From Gammaproteobacteria bacterium (GTDB taxonomy: Bacteria > Pseudomonadota > Gammaproteobacteria > Pseudomonadales > Azotimanducaceae): a stretch of 64,000 bases of DNA. A model generated the notes under the pieces. The model saw only the letters and a program-made list of their open reading frames with translations, had not been told where the DNA came from and did no database searches. The DNA lies in NCBI GenBank assembly GCA_021773555.1, contig JAJFKA010000124.1, positions 79,803 to 143,802 of the forward strand, given 5' to 3'. Shown here in pieces: positions 34,314 to 43,044 of the stretch. Both the position numbers and the translations under genes were made by a program. Position 1 is the stretch's first letter, and each line of letters opens with the position of its first letter.

Positions 34314-34341
34314 TGTAACGTCTCGAGTAGCACCGCGTCTA
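34314..34341 (+). promoter_or_regulatory. Candidate ECF-type promoter for the sigma gene
   Basis: TGTAACG and CGTCTA with 15 bases between them match the AAC minus-35 and CGTC minus-10 pattern of ECF sigma promoters. It lies 56 bases before the ATG at 34398, placing the transcript start near 34349. This favours autoregulation and rules out the upstream start at 34290. Confidence 0.6.
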
Positions 34342-34397
34342 TTCTTTTTATTTCCAGGTCAGGGAATATTCCATTGCCAACCGGGGTCTACCAGTCT

Positions 34398-34907
34398 ATG
34401 AGGGATAAACAGGCCAGATTTGAACATCTGGTCAAAGCATACAGCCCCTGGCTTTACCGTTATGCTTATTGGATAAGCGGAGACAAGGCCAGCGCTGAAG
34501 ATCTTGTGCAGGAAACATTTCTGCGCGCTTGGCGATTCCTGGATTCGCTTAAGGAAGAGGCATCAGCGAAAAGCTGGTTAACAACAATCTTACGTCGCGA
34601 AAATGCCAGAAAGTATGAACGTAAACAGCTTGACTACACCGACATAGAAATGGATTCAATTCCCGCAGAAGTGATCCCATTTGATCCCAGACCGGAGGTC
34701 GTTGCCCTTCGGGTAGCCTTAAAAGGGCTCCCGCCTAAGTATCGCGAACCACTGGTGTTACAGGTACTGGAAGGCTATACCCTGGATGAAATCGCTCATA
34801 TTTTTGAACTACCCCGCAACACGGTTGCTACCCGCCTGCATAGAGCAAGACAAAAACTGCGCCGGGTGTTGCAGCCAGAGCAGGTCGATAAGGGGAACCA
34901 ATCATGA
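34398..34907 (+). CDS. ECF-family RNA polymerase sigma factor
   Basis: 169 residues from ATG 34398. Region 2 is RYAYWISGDKASAEDLVQETFLRAWRFL (quoted part: AEDLVQETFLRAW) and region 4 is LPPKYREPLVLQVLEGYTLDE with the HTH IAHIFELPRNTVATRLHRAR; regions 1.1 and 3 are missing as in all ECF factors. The ATG of the next gene overlaps this stop by 4 bases, so the pair is coupled. The next gene carries a zinc-binding anti-sigma signature, which suggests release of this factor by an envelope or redox signal. Confidence 0.93.
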   Translation: MRDKQARFEHLVKAYSPWLYRYAYWISGDKASAEDLVQETFLRAWRFLDSLKEEASAKSWLTTILRRENARKYERKQLDYTDIEMDSIPAEVIPFDPRPEVVALRVALKGLPPKYREPLVLQVLEGYTLDEIAHIFELPRNTVATRLHRARQKLRRVLQPEQVDKGNQS

Positions 34908-35629
34908 ACTGTCTGCAATTCAGACGATTGAAACTCACTGATCCCTGCCAGCCAAATCAGGAAGCAGACGCACACAGGGACAGCTGCCCGGTGTGCAGCG
35001 CTTTCGAGAAGGAAATACTCATCCTGGAAGAAAATGTGCGTTCGGCACTCACCGTTGCTCCACCTGAGGGTTTTGCGGCCAGAATTTTGCTCAACCAGTC
35101 CTTAAAACACCCGCGACGGCCCACGCGCTGGTACTGGATCAGCACGGCCGCATCCTTTTTTATAGCAACCCTCGCATTCCTTTTTGTGACGGGTGAGTCG
35201 CTGGATGCACAAGTCATCGGCCATATGGAACATGAGGCAAATTGGATTCACGCTCAATCGGATGAAATCTCGACTGATGAAGTTCGTTCGGTATTGCGCT
35301 CGGTCGGAGGAGATACCAACGTTCCATTTGATTCAGTCACCTTTGCCTCAAAGTGTCCCATGGGAGAACGATGGATCGCGCATTTTGTCATCGTTGAGGA
35401 TGATGTTCCCTACACCGTCATACTGGTTCCCGACGAAATCCATGCCCGCATCCCGGTGACGCAAGTATTCAGGAGCGATCTCTGGCAGGGAATTATCAAG
35501 CCCCATGCGCTTGGAAATCTGGTAGTTGTCATGGCAGCCAGGCAGTCAACAAGTTACTCGCGTACAACAAATACAATTGCACATCTGGCGAACCGTTACG
35601 CAAAGTCTATCGAACCCATGGTGATCTGA
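34904..35629 (+). CDS. DUF3379 membrane protein, candidate anti-sigma factor
   Basis: 241 residues. The N-terminal cytoplasmic part holds H-x3-C-x2-C (HRDSCPVC near residue 25), the motif of zinc-binding anti-sigma proteins. One membrane helix lies near residues 85-105 (WYWISTAASFFIATLAFLFV) and a periplasmic C-terminal domain follows. Fits the DUF3379 family, found next to sigma-70-like genes in Shewanella and Vibrio relatives. It probably holds the preceding ECF sigma at the membrane until a signal; the signal is unknown. Confidence 0.85.
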   Translation: MNCLQFRRLKLTDPCQPNQEADAHRDSCPVCSAFEKEILILEENVRSALTVAPPEGFAARILLNQSLKHPRRPTRWYWISTAASFFIATLAFLFVTGESLDAQVIGHMEHEANWIHAQSDEISTDEVRSVLRSVGGDTNVPFDSVTFASKCPMGERWIAHFVIVEDDVPYTVILVPDEIHARIPVTQVFRSDLWQGIIKPHALGNLVVVMAARQSTSYSRTTNTIAHLANRYAKSIEPMVI

Positions 35630-35732
35630 CCCGAAAATGGACCTGCCCGGATTGGGCCGCAGCGCAATTCCAGTCAGAAGAGTGTCTCAACCTGCCTCGC
35701 GAGTTCGACTGCACACGGGCGTGAATTCATTT

Positions 35733-36455
35733 ATGATCGAGATTGATAATCTCAGAAAAAATCGATCAATGTCCCGTGAGCAACAATTGACCATCGAGAC
35801 CCGTTCGGGTCTGTCGCTGGCAGCACTCTACAACAATCCTGCCGACAGCCAGTCGCTTGTCCTGTTGGCCCACGGCGCTGGTGCCGCGATCCAACACCCG
35901 CATATGTGCGCAATCGCTACTGCCCTGGCTGGAAAAGGAATCGCAAGCCTGCGATTTAATTTCCCCTACATGCAGGCTGGTCGACGGCGCACAGACAATG
36001 TGCAGATTTGTACTGCGACATTCACCGACGCACATGCATTCGTCAATGGACTGTCCGGTAGTCGACCCGTTTTCATCGCAGGACATTCCTTTGGTGGAAG
36101 GATGGCTTCCCACTACCTGGCAGAAAACCAAAGCAGCAATTGCCGGGGCCTGATCTGTTTCTCCTTTCCCTTGCATCCATCCAGCAAGCCAGGCATTACT
36201 CGTGCATCACACCTTTCAGACGTTTCTGTGCCGATGCTATTTTTAAGCGGCAGTCGCGACTCGCTCGCCGAGCCGGGTTTGCTTGAGAGTGTCGTTTCGA
36301 AATTGGACCTGGCACAGTTACACTGGCTTGATACGGCAGATCACAGCTTTAAACCGTTGAAAAGAACGCGTAAAAGCGAAGAAAATGTCTATGACGAAAG
36401 CGCCAGAATTGCTTCAAATTTTTCACGCGAGATCGTTCTCCAGAATTCCAAATAA
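35733..36455 (+). CDS. Alpha/beta hydrolase of the KANL3/Tex30 type
   Basis: 240 residues from ATG 35733; ATG 35769 is as plausible and the frame is open to 35637. Motifs: VLLAHGAGAAIQHPHM, nucleophile elbow IAGHSFGGRMASHYLA, acid site SGSRDSLAEP and catalytic His in TADHSFKP. Small single-domain hydrolases of this kind are of unknown substrate. It is 10 bases before the alcohol dehydrogenase gene and could belong to the same transcript, and it may be reached by read-through from the sigma/anti-sigma unit 103 bases upstream. Confidence 0.8.
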   Translation: MIEIDNLRKNRSMSREQQLTIETRSGLSLAALYNNPADSQSLVLLAHGAGAAIQHPHMCAIATALAGKGIASLRFNFPYMQAGRRRTDNVQICTATFTDAHAFVNGLSGSRPVFIAGHSFGGRMASHYLAENQSSNCRGLICFSFPLHPSSKPGITRASHLSDVSVPMLFLSGSRDSLAEPGLLESVVSKLDLAQLHWLDTADHSFKPLKRTRKSEENVYDESARIASNFSREIVLQNSK

Positions 36456-36465
36456 GGTTAACACC

Positions 36466-37560
36466 ATGCCGACTCCAGCACGCGTTGTCGTACTTCCCCA
36501 ACAACCAGGACCACTTGAAGTCAGGGATCTCCTGCTACCGGATCCTGCCGATTACCAGGTTGTCGTAAAACAGTTCGCCAGTGGTGTCTGTCACAGCCAA
36601 CTGCACACCATGCACCGGGAACGTAGTAATGCGATCATCCTGGGTCACGAATCGACAGGAGTCGTATTAAAAGCTGGCGCCAAAGTGGATCACGTTCAGG
36701 AAGGAGATACCGTGCTTGTCACCTGGGTTCCCAGAAATGCAGGCAGTGGCATGCGCCAACCCGCCGGTGTCAGTCTCGATCTCGGCGGCGGTGTGGAGGC
36801 ACGGACCAACAATGTCTTTACCTGGTGTGATCATACTCTGGCCGATGAACAGTACGTGGTTAAGGTCGATCCCGACATAGACAAGGAAGTCACTGCCATT
36901 ATCGGTTGCGCCGTGATGACCGGGGCGGGTGCAGTCGAGAATACCGCGGGAGTTAAAAAGGGTGAGAGTGTTGCTATCTTTGGTGTTGGAGGTGTCGGTT
37001 TATCCGCAGTTGCTGCTGCCAAAACGCTCGGCGCCTATCCCATCATTGCCGTTGACCTGGATGAAACCAAGCTTAAGTTCGCGAAGCAGTTCGGTGCTAC
37101 CCACACTGTTAATGCTGCAAACACCAATCCGATCTCGGCGATAAAGGAACTAACAACTCAACAAGGTCGCTTTTCAATGAACGGTAATCCCGTCTCAGGT
37201 GCCGACTATGTCTTCGACTGTATCGGGCTGAAATCAACCATGGAACAAATCGTACCCTCCGTCAGAACCGGATTTTTCGGTGCAGAGCCAGGCGGCACCG
37301 CGGTACTCGTCGGTGTACCAATGACCAGTGTGGAACTAAATGCAGTAGATCTGCTCATCAACGAGAAAAAGTTTATCGGCTCCATCGGAGGCTCATGTTC
37401 ACCAGACAGGGATTTCCCAAAATACCTGGACTGGCATTCCAAGGGCATTTTGGACCTCAATACCCTGGTAACGGAGCGCTATACTATCGATGAGATTAAC
37501 GACGCAACGACCGCCCTTGAAAACGGGGAGATCGCCGGTCGCGCCTTGCTTACCTTTTAA
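36466..37560 (+). CDS. Zinc-dependent alcohol dehydrogenase, medium chain
   Basis: 364 residues from ATG 36466 (AAGG 8 bases upstream); a longer frame to 36385 overlaps the hydrolase. The catalytic zinc site is present: CHSQLHT near residue 40, GHESTGVV near 62 and Cys in GCAVMTGAGA near 148. The NAD(P) fold is IFGVGGVGLSAVAAA. The four structural-zinc cysteines normally found near residue 95-110 are missing; that region reads RNAGSGMRQPAGVSL. It resembles class III or NDMA-linked dehydrogenases but with the structural lobe altered. Substrate unknown. Confidence 0.88.
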   Translation: MPTPARVVVLPQQPGPLEVRDLLLPDPADYQVVVKQFASGVCHSQLHTMHRERSNAIILGHESTGVVLKAGAKVDHVQEGDTVLVTWVPRNAGSGMRQPAGVSLDLGGGVEARTNNVFTWCDHTLADEQYVVKVDPDIDKEVTAIIGCAVMTGAGAVENTAGVKKGESVAIFGVGGVGLSAVAAAKTLGAYPIIAVDLDETKLKFAKQFGATHTVNAANTNPISAIKELTTQQGRFSMNGNPVSGADYVFDCIGLKSTMEQIVPSVRTGFFGAEPGGTAVLVGVPMTSVELNAVDLLINEKKFIGSIGGSCSPDRDFPKYLDWHSKGILDLNTLVTERYTIDEINDATTALENGEIAGRALLTF

Positions 37561-37586
37561 CGAAAGCAGATCTTGTCGGTCCCAGC

Positions 37587-38201
37587 TCAGCTCTGGATGT
37601 TTGCGTCCATCCAGGCTCGCATTTCAGTTACCTGGCCTGCGACAACGGAGTCGGGTGGTTTTGCCACCCATGCATCCATGGCGAGAGCGAGCATCGCGGC
37701 TTTCTCAGGATCCATAGTCACCAGCTTTCGGTATGCTTCCTTGACCAGTTCCAACTCCCCGAGCATCAGGTGTGCTTCAGCCTGATATTCGATTGCAGGA
37801 GTATAACTCGGACGTAATTTCAGGCACTGATTGTAGGCCGCCAGTGCACCGGAGAAATCACCGGTTTGTTTGAGCGCATATCCCAGCGAGCCGTGGGCCT
37901 GGTACAATCTGGGCTCATAGCCTATAGCACGCTCAAAGTTATTCGCGGCGCGCACGAACTGCTTGTTCGCCTTCCGCTTCAGCTTCGCAACCTTTTTCTC
38001 ACTTGATTGCGTGGCCGCTTCTTCGAGATATTTTAAAGCCTTGTCACGATTCTTCAGACCGGCATTATAGCTATCAACCGCTTTTTCCCCCGGTGTTTTT
38101 TGCGGAACCGAAGGTTGCGGTGAAGATGGCATCGCGCCACCACCTGCCGCAAACAAGGACCCCGACAGACACAATATCAAGACACAGATCATTATTCTCA
38201 T
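37587..38201 (-). CDS. Exported TPR-repeat protein
   Basis: 204 residues with a signal peptide (MRIMICVLILCLSGSLFAAGG). Tandem tetratricopeptide repeats fill about residues 75-175 (FERAIGYEPRLYQAHGSLGYAL and FSGALAAYNQCLKLRPSYTP are the clearest). A basic, coiled helix-rich region (SSEKKVAKLKRKANKQF) precedes them. Probably a periplasmic scaffold; no partner can be named. It is convergent with the alcohol dehydrogenase gene, 26 bases apart. Confidence 0.85.
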   Translation of the reverse strand: MRIMICVLILCLSGSLFAAGGGAMPSSPQPSVPQKTPGEKAVDSYNAGLKNRDKALKYLEEAATQSSEKKVAKLKRKANKQFVRAANNFERAIGYEPRLYQAHGSLGYALKQTGDFSGALAAYNQCLKLRPSYTPAIEYQAEAHLMLGELELVKEAYRKLVTMDPEKAAMLALAMDAWVAKPPDSVVAGQVTEMRAWMDANIQS

Positions 38202-38370
38202 GGATGCAAATCTCCTGCTGGTTCCCTTATTTTAAGAGAAGGTCAGTCCAATATTAACATTAAGTGCGCATATGACCCGGGCCATACAGCAAGCACCTTA
38301 CTGAAACAGACCGGCAAGAAGCCATCCCAGGACTCATTTTGACCCTGGCCATATCACTATCAAGTCACAT

Positions 38371-39048
38371 TTATAGCAGTCGCGGCAGGTCCAGGACGCT
38401 GGGGATAGATTTCTCCCGGGGAACCCTGGCGTGCTGACCCACCAGATAACATGAGATGCCAGCCTTAGTTGCACCCAAATAATCCATCAGGTAGTTGTCA
38501 CCGACAAACACCGCCTCATTTGGGCAAACCCCGGCCCTGGCCAGGGCATGCTCAAACAGCGAAGGATCTGGCTTTGGAATGCCCCATTCCAGTGAGGTCA
38601 CAACCCAGCTAAATTTATCCGCAATACCCATCCGGTCCAGTTCACGATGGATCAAGTCCGGCGCGTGGGTGTTAGACACAATCCCCAACTGGTAACGTTT
38701 TGCCAGTCCGCTGATCAGATTATCTATGCCTTTGATATGAGTTATTCCAGCTGACCACTCTTCAAGGTAGCTATCTGCGAGTTCTTTTGCCATGTCTGCA
38801 TTTTCGATTCCTAACTGGCGGACAAATTCGCTACCCACGTCGACCATGGGATATTCCCGATTATGCTGAGTCGACCAGTCATCCATGCGGGACGCTGCGC
38901 AAATCCACAATTCCAGGAATTCCTCATAGCTTAATTCGATACCGAGGTCATTCAGTCTCTGGTGAGTCCGGTGATAGCCCTGTTCGGTTCGGGACGCGGA
39001 ATAGTTTACGAGGGTTCCAAAAAAATCGAAAAACAGGCAGCGAACCAC
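38371..39048 (-). CDS. HAD-superfamily hydrolase
   Basis: 225 residues from GTG 39048, chosen since it lies 4 bases after the glyA stop and starts directly with VRCLFFDFFGTLVNYS. The frame to 39099 would overlap glyA by 47 bases. Motif I FFDFFGTL, motif II IVSNTHAPD, motif III Lys in GIPKPDPSLF and motif IV AVFVGDNYLMDYLG are complete, with a helical cap. Substrate unknown; the short gap suggests coupling to glyA. Confidence 0.83.
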   Translation of the reverse strand: MVRCLFFDFFGTLVNYSASRTEQGYHRTHQRLNDLGIELSYEEFLELWICAASRMDDWSTQHNREYPMVDVGSEFVRQLGIENADMAKELADSYLEEWSAGITHIKGIDNLISGLAKRYQLGIVSNTHAPDLIHRELDRMGIADKFSWVVTSLEWGIPKPDPSLFEHALARAGVCPNEAVFVGDNYLMDYLGATKAGISCYLVGQHARVPREKSIPSVLDLPRLL

Positions 39049-39052
39049 CAGA

Positions 39053-40309
39053 CTAGATCCCGGGCACAGGGAACCTCGTACAAAACGCTTCAACCTCACA
39101 CCTGATGCGTTCCAGATTCGCCTCGTCTTCGGGTGCTTTCAGACTGTCTATAATCCAGCCTGCCAACTGTTCCATATCCGAGCCAACCATGCCGCGGGTT
39201 GTCGCTGCCGGAGTTCCAATCCTGATACCACTGGGCCGTAGTGGCGGAAGTGGGTCATCGGGAATAATTTGCTTGTTAGTCGTGATCTGGACCTTGTCCA
39301 GCACTTCCTCCGCCCTCCTGCCATCAAGGCCGAAACTGGCAACCGTGTCCACTACCATCATATGGTTGTCGGTGCCGCCGGTAATCAATGTTGCCTGATT
39401 CGACATCAACGCGTTCGCCAGGGTTTTGGAATTGATAAGCACCTGCTGCGCATACTGTTTGAATTCTTCCGTCTGGGCTTTTTTCAATGTGACCGCGATA
39501 GCAGCCACAGCGTTCATGTGTGGACCGCCTTGCAATCCGGGGAACACCGATTTATCAATTTTTTTTGCAAAGGGTTTCCGGCAGAGCACCATGCCACCGC
39601 GGGGACCCCGTAATGATTTATGCGTCGTCGTCGTCACTATATCAAAGCCAAAATCGAAGGGATTGTTCATGGCCTCTCCCGCCACTAATCCGCCGAAATG
39701 GGAAGCATCCGTCATGGTGATAGCGCCGACCTCATCCGCGATGGCCTTGAACTTCGCGTAGTCAATATCACGTGGGTAGGAAGTATAGCCGCATAGCACG
39801 AGCTTCGGTTTATGGGTGAGTGCATCTTTGCGCACCTGGTCGTAGTCAACCGATCCGTCACTTGGATCTGTCACATATCGGATAAAGTTGAATAACTTAC
39901 CCATGTGTGAGACTGGCGCCCCATGGGTCAGGTGTCCCCCGTGGGACAGATCCATGGCCATAATCGTATCACCCGGTTCAAGCAGACCAAGATACACCGC
40001 CTGGTTCATGGCTGACCCGGAAAGCGGCTGGACGTTTGCGTGCTCACAGCGAAAAACTGCTTTTGCACGGTCCCGTGCCAGATTTTCGATCTGGTCAGTA
40101 AACTCCTGGCCACCGTAGTAGCGTCTGCCCGGGTACCCTTCCGAATATTTGTTTGTGAACACACTACCAAGCGTCGCGAGAACTTCTGGAAATGTGTAGT
40201 TCTCCGAGGGAATCAATTCGATACCTGACCGCTGTCTGGATTCCTCCCCACGCAGGGCGGCATAAACAGCAGGATCGTTTTGTTCTAACAGTTCAATATT
40301 TGAATTCAC
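39053..40309 (-). CDS. glyA: Serine hydroxymethyltransferase
   Basis: 418 residues from GTG 40309 (GGAG 8 bases upstream). PLP lysine in TTTHKSLRGPRGG near residue 229; the N-terminal GIELIPSENYTFPEVL, TNKYSEGYPGRRYYGG and PLSGSAMNQAVY are hallmarks. It interconverts serine and glycine with tetrahydrofolate, feeding one-carbon units to purine synthesis and, through methyl-THF, to MetH, which is encoded in this window. A ZTP riboswitch upstream makes its output depend on the folate and purine state. Confidence 0.97.
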   Translation of the reverse strand: MNSNIELLEQNDPAVYAALRGEESRQRSGIELIPSENYTFPEVLATLGSVFTNKYSEGYPGRRYYGGQEFTDQIENLARDRAKAVFRCEHANVQPLSGSAMNQAVYLGLLEPGDTIMAMDLSHGGHLTHGAPVSHMGKLFNFIRYVTDPSDGSVDYDQVRKDALTHKPKLVLCGYTSYPRDIDYAKFKAIADEVGAITMTDASHFGGLVAGEAMNNPFDFGFDIVTTTTHKSLRGPRGGMVLCRKPFAKKIDKSVFPGLQGGPHMNAVAAIAVTLKKAQTEEFKQYAQQVLINSKTLANALMSNQATLITGGTDNHMMVVDTVASFGLDGRRAEEVLDKVQITTNKQIIPDDPLPPLRPSGIRIGTPAATTRGMVGSDMEQLAGWIIDSLKAPEDEANLERIRCEVEAFCTRFPVPGI

Positions 40310-40335
40310 GGGCAGACTCCAGTAAGGATGAGTTT

Positions 40336-40416
40336 TGGGCGCCCAGGCGAACGGCTTTAGAATGCACTCTCACTTCCCGGTGGTTTTCCACCCGTAATCG
40401 CCAGTCATGAGAGTGG
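40336..40416 (-). ncRNA. ZTP (pfl) riboswitch upstream of glyA
   Basis: The minus strand shows the pfl consensus in order: P1 (CACTCTCA with TGAGAGTG, 8 base pairs), GACTGGCG in the internal loop, a GGGTGGAAAACCACC hairpin followed by GGGAAG, a short linker, and the second domain GCCGTTCGCCTGGGCG. ZTP (the triphosphorylated purine intermediate ZMP derivative) builds up when 10-formyl-THF is short. The glyA ribosome site GGAG begins about 20 bases downstream; ACTC and GAGT flank it and could hide it, so translational control is likely. Confidence 0.87.
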
Positions 40417-40477
40417 TGAATTCTATACGCCACTGGTCCTGATTTGAACGGATTTTTTTTCGTGCTGTGACAGGCAG

Positions 40478-40846
40478 TCAAAAAGTGTGACCGTCCAGTG
40501 CCAGACACTGACAGGCTGCGACCACGACCTCCTGCTTCACAAAGAAATAGTCAGTTTTGAAGCCACTCATAACCAGAACGCTGATTTTTTCCCTGGCGAG
40601 GCAACCGGTAATGGCCGAGGCAATTCCGATAGCATCAAATTCGAGTTGCTCATCAATGACAATGCATCGCCAGCCCTGCTCCACACTGGCCGAGCCGCTG
40701 CAATCACTTCCTGCAATGGCCATCAGCGAATAGTCACCCGGTACAACCATCTGAATGAAGATTTTCGATCGCGGTACCGCCTGTAAAGCATCGTTTGAGT
40801 CAAAGGCGTAATAGTCAAACACCTGGGGTAAAATTTTCATTTTCAT
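40478..40846 (-). CDS. ACT-domain-like small protein
   Basis: 122 residues from ATG 40846 (ATG 40840 also possible); the frame runs back to 40957 through the monooxygenase gene and that part is rejected. The C-terminal half (FDAIGIASAITGCLAREKISVLVMS near residue 70, then YFFVKQEVVVAACQCL) matches the ACT-7 domains of the aspartate-kinase-related family that bind amino acids or small ligands. No catalytic domain is attached. It follows the monooxygenase by 16 bases on the same strand. Role unknown. Confidence 0.75.
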   Translation of the reverse strand: MKMKILPQVFDYYAFDSNDALQAVPRSKIFIQMVVPGDYSLMAIAGSDCSGSASVEQGWRCIVIDEQLEFDAIGIASAITGCLAREKISVLVMSGFKTDYFFVKQEVVVAACQCLALDGHTF

Positions 40847-40862
40847 AGCATGAACTACTGGC

Positions 40863-42101
40863 CTACCCACTTGTTTTTTCATTGACATCAGAACGCGCAA
40901 AACCCGCCAGCTTTTTGTAAGCCCGGGCGATGTCTTCGAGTTCACCAGCGGGCACACAAGTGTGCTCGCTCCCGCAAGTTCCCGGGCAACGATCTTTGAT
41001 CAACTGCAGTACGCGTTCAGGTCCCGTATTCCGATTATCGAGAATCAACCGGGTTGTGGCCGGACGACGAATCTCCTCAAAGGCCTTAAACGCGGGAACA
41101 ACCTCACGTTGACTGCTTAATTGCTCGGCAATACAAACGGCATCGAGAATACCCTGGGAAGCCCCGTTGGAACCGTTGGGAAACATCGCGTGGGCTGCGT
41201 CACCGGCCAGTGTTACCCTGCCAAACGACCATCGATCAAGCGGGTCTCGATCGATCATCGGGAATTTGTAAATCCTGCTGGCCTGGCGGAACAATACCGG
41301 CACATTCAACCAGGAAAATTGCCAGCTATCGAATCGAGCAGCGAATTCCTCCAGTTGGCCTTCTCCCTTCCAGTCATCCACATGCGCCGTTTCCAGGGGC
41401 ACGCGAAATTCGGCAACCCAGTTAATAAGCTGTTGTCCCTCGGAATCCGGACTGCTGATCGGATAGACCACAACTTTCTGATCTGCATGTCCTGCCATAA
41501 TCATCGTTTTAGCCGTCAGGAAGGAGTGGCTGAACGTCGCGCCGCGCCACAGGATCAATCCGGCAAAGTGAGGAGAGCCCTGATCCGGGTGTAGCTGCTG
41601 CCTTACCACTGAATTAATTCCATCCGCGCCGATGAGATAGTCACCGGAAACCTTGTGCACTACACCACTGTGATCGGAAAATTCCGCGTTGACGGAGTCG
41701 CCTTGTTCAGTGAAACCAAGCAATCGACGGTCAGTGACGAGTGACTGTGCCCCCATACGTTCAACCACCGCCTGTTTCAGCAGGGCCTGCAACTTCCCGC
41801 GGTGTATGGAGTATTGGGGCACGTCGTATCCCGCATCGAGCCCACGTGGCTCCTGCCAGATTGCCTTGCCATCTTCACTAAAAAAACGCAGTTCACCGGT
41901 TCTCACTGCAACACTATCCAGCGCCGGGCCAAGCCCCAGGTCAATCAGGTGTTTGACCGAGTGCGGCAGCAGATTGAGCCCGACTCCCAATTCCTTTATT
42001 TCAAGCGCTTCTTCAAGAATACGGACCTTTAATCCTGCCTTGTGTAACGTCAATGCGGTGGTCAAACCGACGATTCCTGCTCCTGCTATCAAACCCTGCA
42101 T
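40863..42101 (-). CDS. FAD-dependent aromatic monooxygenase, salicylate hydroxylase-like
   Basis: 412 residues. FAD motif GAGIVGLTTALTLHKAG at the N-terminus with the acidic ILEEA end of strand 2, the GADGINSVVR DG-like motif near residue 158, and the second FAD motif LAGDAAHAMFPNGSNGASQ near residue 293. Single-component flavin hydroxylases of this type use NAD(P)H and O2 on aromatic acids. A Cys-containing tail (CPGTCGSEHTCVPAG) near residue 375 is unusual for the group. Divergent from the enoyl-CoA hydratase gene. Confidence 0.9.
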   Translation of the reverse strand: MQGLIAGAGIVGLTTALTLHKAGLKVRILEEALEIKELGVGLNLLPHSVKHLIDLGLGPALDSVAVRTGELRFFSEDGKAIWQEPRGLDAGYDVPQYSIHRGKLQALLKQAVVERMGAQSLVTDRRLLGFTEQGDSVNAEFSDHSGVVHKVSGDYLIGADGINSVVRQQLHPDQGSPHFAGLILWRGATFSHSFLTAKTMIMAGHADQKVVVYPISSPDSEGQQLINWVAEFRVPLETAHVDDWKGEGQLEEFAARFDSWQFSWLNVPVLFRQASRIYKFPMIDRDPLDRWSFGRVTLAGDAAHAMFPNGSNGASQGILDAVCIAEQLSSQREVVPAFKAFEEIRRPATTRLILDNRNTGPERVLQLIKDRCPGTCGSEHTCVPAGELEDIARAYKKLAGFARSDVNEKTSG

Positions 42102-42128
42102 AATCTACCTCATCCAAATGATCCCAAA

Positions 42129-42157
42129 TTGACAGTGAACTCAAAATTCCCAATGAT
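42129..42157 (+). promoter_or_regulatory. Sigma-70-type promoter for the enoyl-CoA hydratase gene
   Basis: TTGACA (exact minus-35) is followed after 17 bases by AATGAT (4 of 6 minus-10 matches). Transcription would start near 42165, with AGGAGA 9 bases before the ATG at 42187. It should drive the hydratase and methyltransferase genes. Confidence 0.55.
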
Positions 42158-42186
42158 GCATCGTACAATCTTCAGGAGATGATGAC

Positions 42187-43044
42187 ATGGATACCGGAAA
42201 TTTTACCGGATTTCAGGTGACACTAGAGGAACCCGGAATTGCCTGGATTGAGTTCAACGAACCGGAAAAACTCAATGGCATGAATACGCGCAAGAAACGA
42301 GACCTGATCGAAACGCTGGTGCAGGCGCAAATGGATAATGCCGTTAGAGTCATTGTATTCACTGGACAAGGGCGTGCTTTTTGTGCAGGAGATGATCTCA
42401 AGGCCTACTCGCGTGGTGATGCCGCTGAGAACGCATTGATGGCTCCGATACCACCTGGCCACGACAATCCCATTGGCACCTATAACGGTCTGAGACATAT
42501 TTCTCAGGCGTTGAATCTCACCATTCGCAGTCTGGACAAACTTACCATTGCCGCCGTCAATGGTATTGCGATCCAGACCGGCCTATCACTGGCGCTTTCC
42601 TGCGACTTCAAAATTGCCGCCAGCGAGGCAAAGCTTGGCAGCGCAACCCTCAGGTTTGGCTTGCTGCCTGATGAGGGAGGACAGTATCTGCTGGTCCAGC
42701 ATATGGGCCTCGCCAAAACGCTGGACTTTGTCATGCGTAAAAAAATCGTTAGTGCAGATGAGGCAATGTCGCTGGGCCTGGTCAATGAAGTCGTGCCGTT
42801 GGATCAACTGCGGGCAGAAACGCTGAAGTTAGCCTCGGAACTAAGCCTCGGTCCGCAGGTTGCTATGCGACTGCTTAAACGCTCTGTTTACCAGGCGGCA
42901 GAACTGAGTTTCGAACAAGCCTGTGACGAAATAGCGTCCAAAACAGCCATTTCTGATCATCACCCGGACACCCGTGAAGGTGTATCGGCGTTCCGGGAAA
43001 AACGCACTCCGAAGTTTAACGCGTGGCTGGAGAATCAGGCATGA
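42187..43044 (+). CDS. Enoyl-CoA hydratase/isomerase family protein
   Basis: 285 residues of the crotonase fold. The oxyanion-hole segment is FCAGDDLKAYSRGD near residue 66; the second is SLALSCDFKIAASEAKLGSATLR near 140 (quoted part: CDFKIAASEAKLGSA). The residues at the hydratase catalytic Glu positions read LPDEGGQYL, which retains Glu and Asp and fits a hydratase or isomerase. Likely involved in acyl-CoA breakdown alongside the dehydrogenases and thiolase. The next gene's ATG overlaps its stop. Confidence 0.9.
   Translation: MDTGNFTGFQVTLEEPGIAWIEFNEPEKLNGMNTRKKRDLIETLVQAQMDNAVRVIVFTGQGRAFCAGDDLKAYSRGDAAENALMAPIPPGHDNPIGTYNGLRHISQALNLTIRSLDKLTIAAVNGIAIQTGLSLALSCDFKIAASEAKLGSATLRFGLLPDEGGQYLLVQHMGLAKTLDFVMRKKIVSADEAMSLGLVNEVVPLDQLRAETLKLASELSLGPQVAMRLLKRSVYQAAELSFEQACDEIASKTAISDHHPDTREGVSAFREKRTPKFNAWLENQA

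Noticed and set aside
34290..34397. 36 extra N-terminal residues of the ECF sigma factor
   Set aside because: The ECF-type promoter lies inside this segment, and ECF factors normally begin just before region 2.
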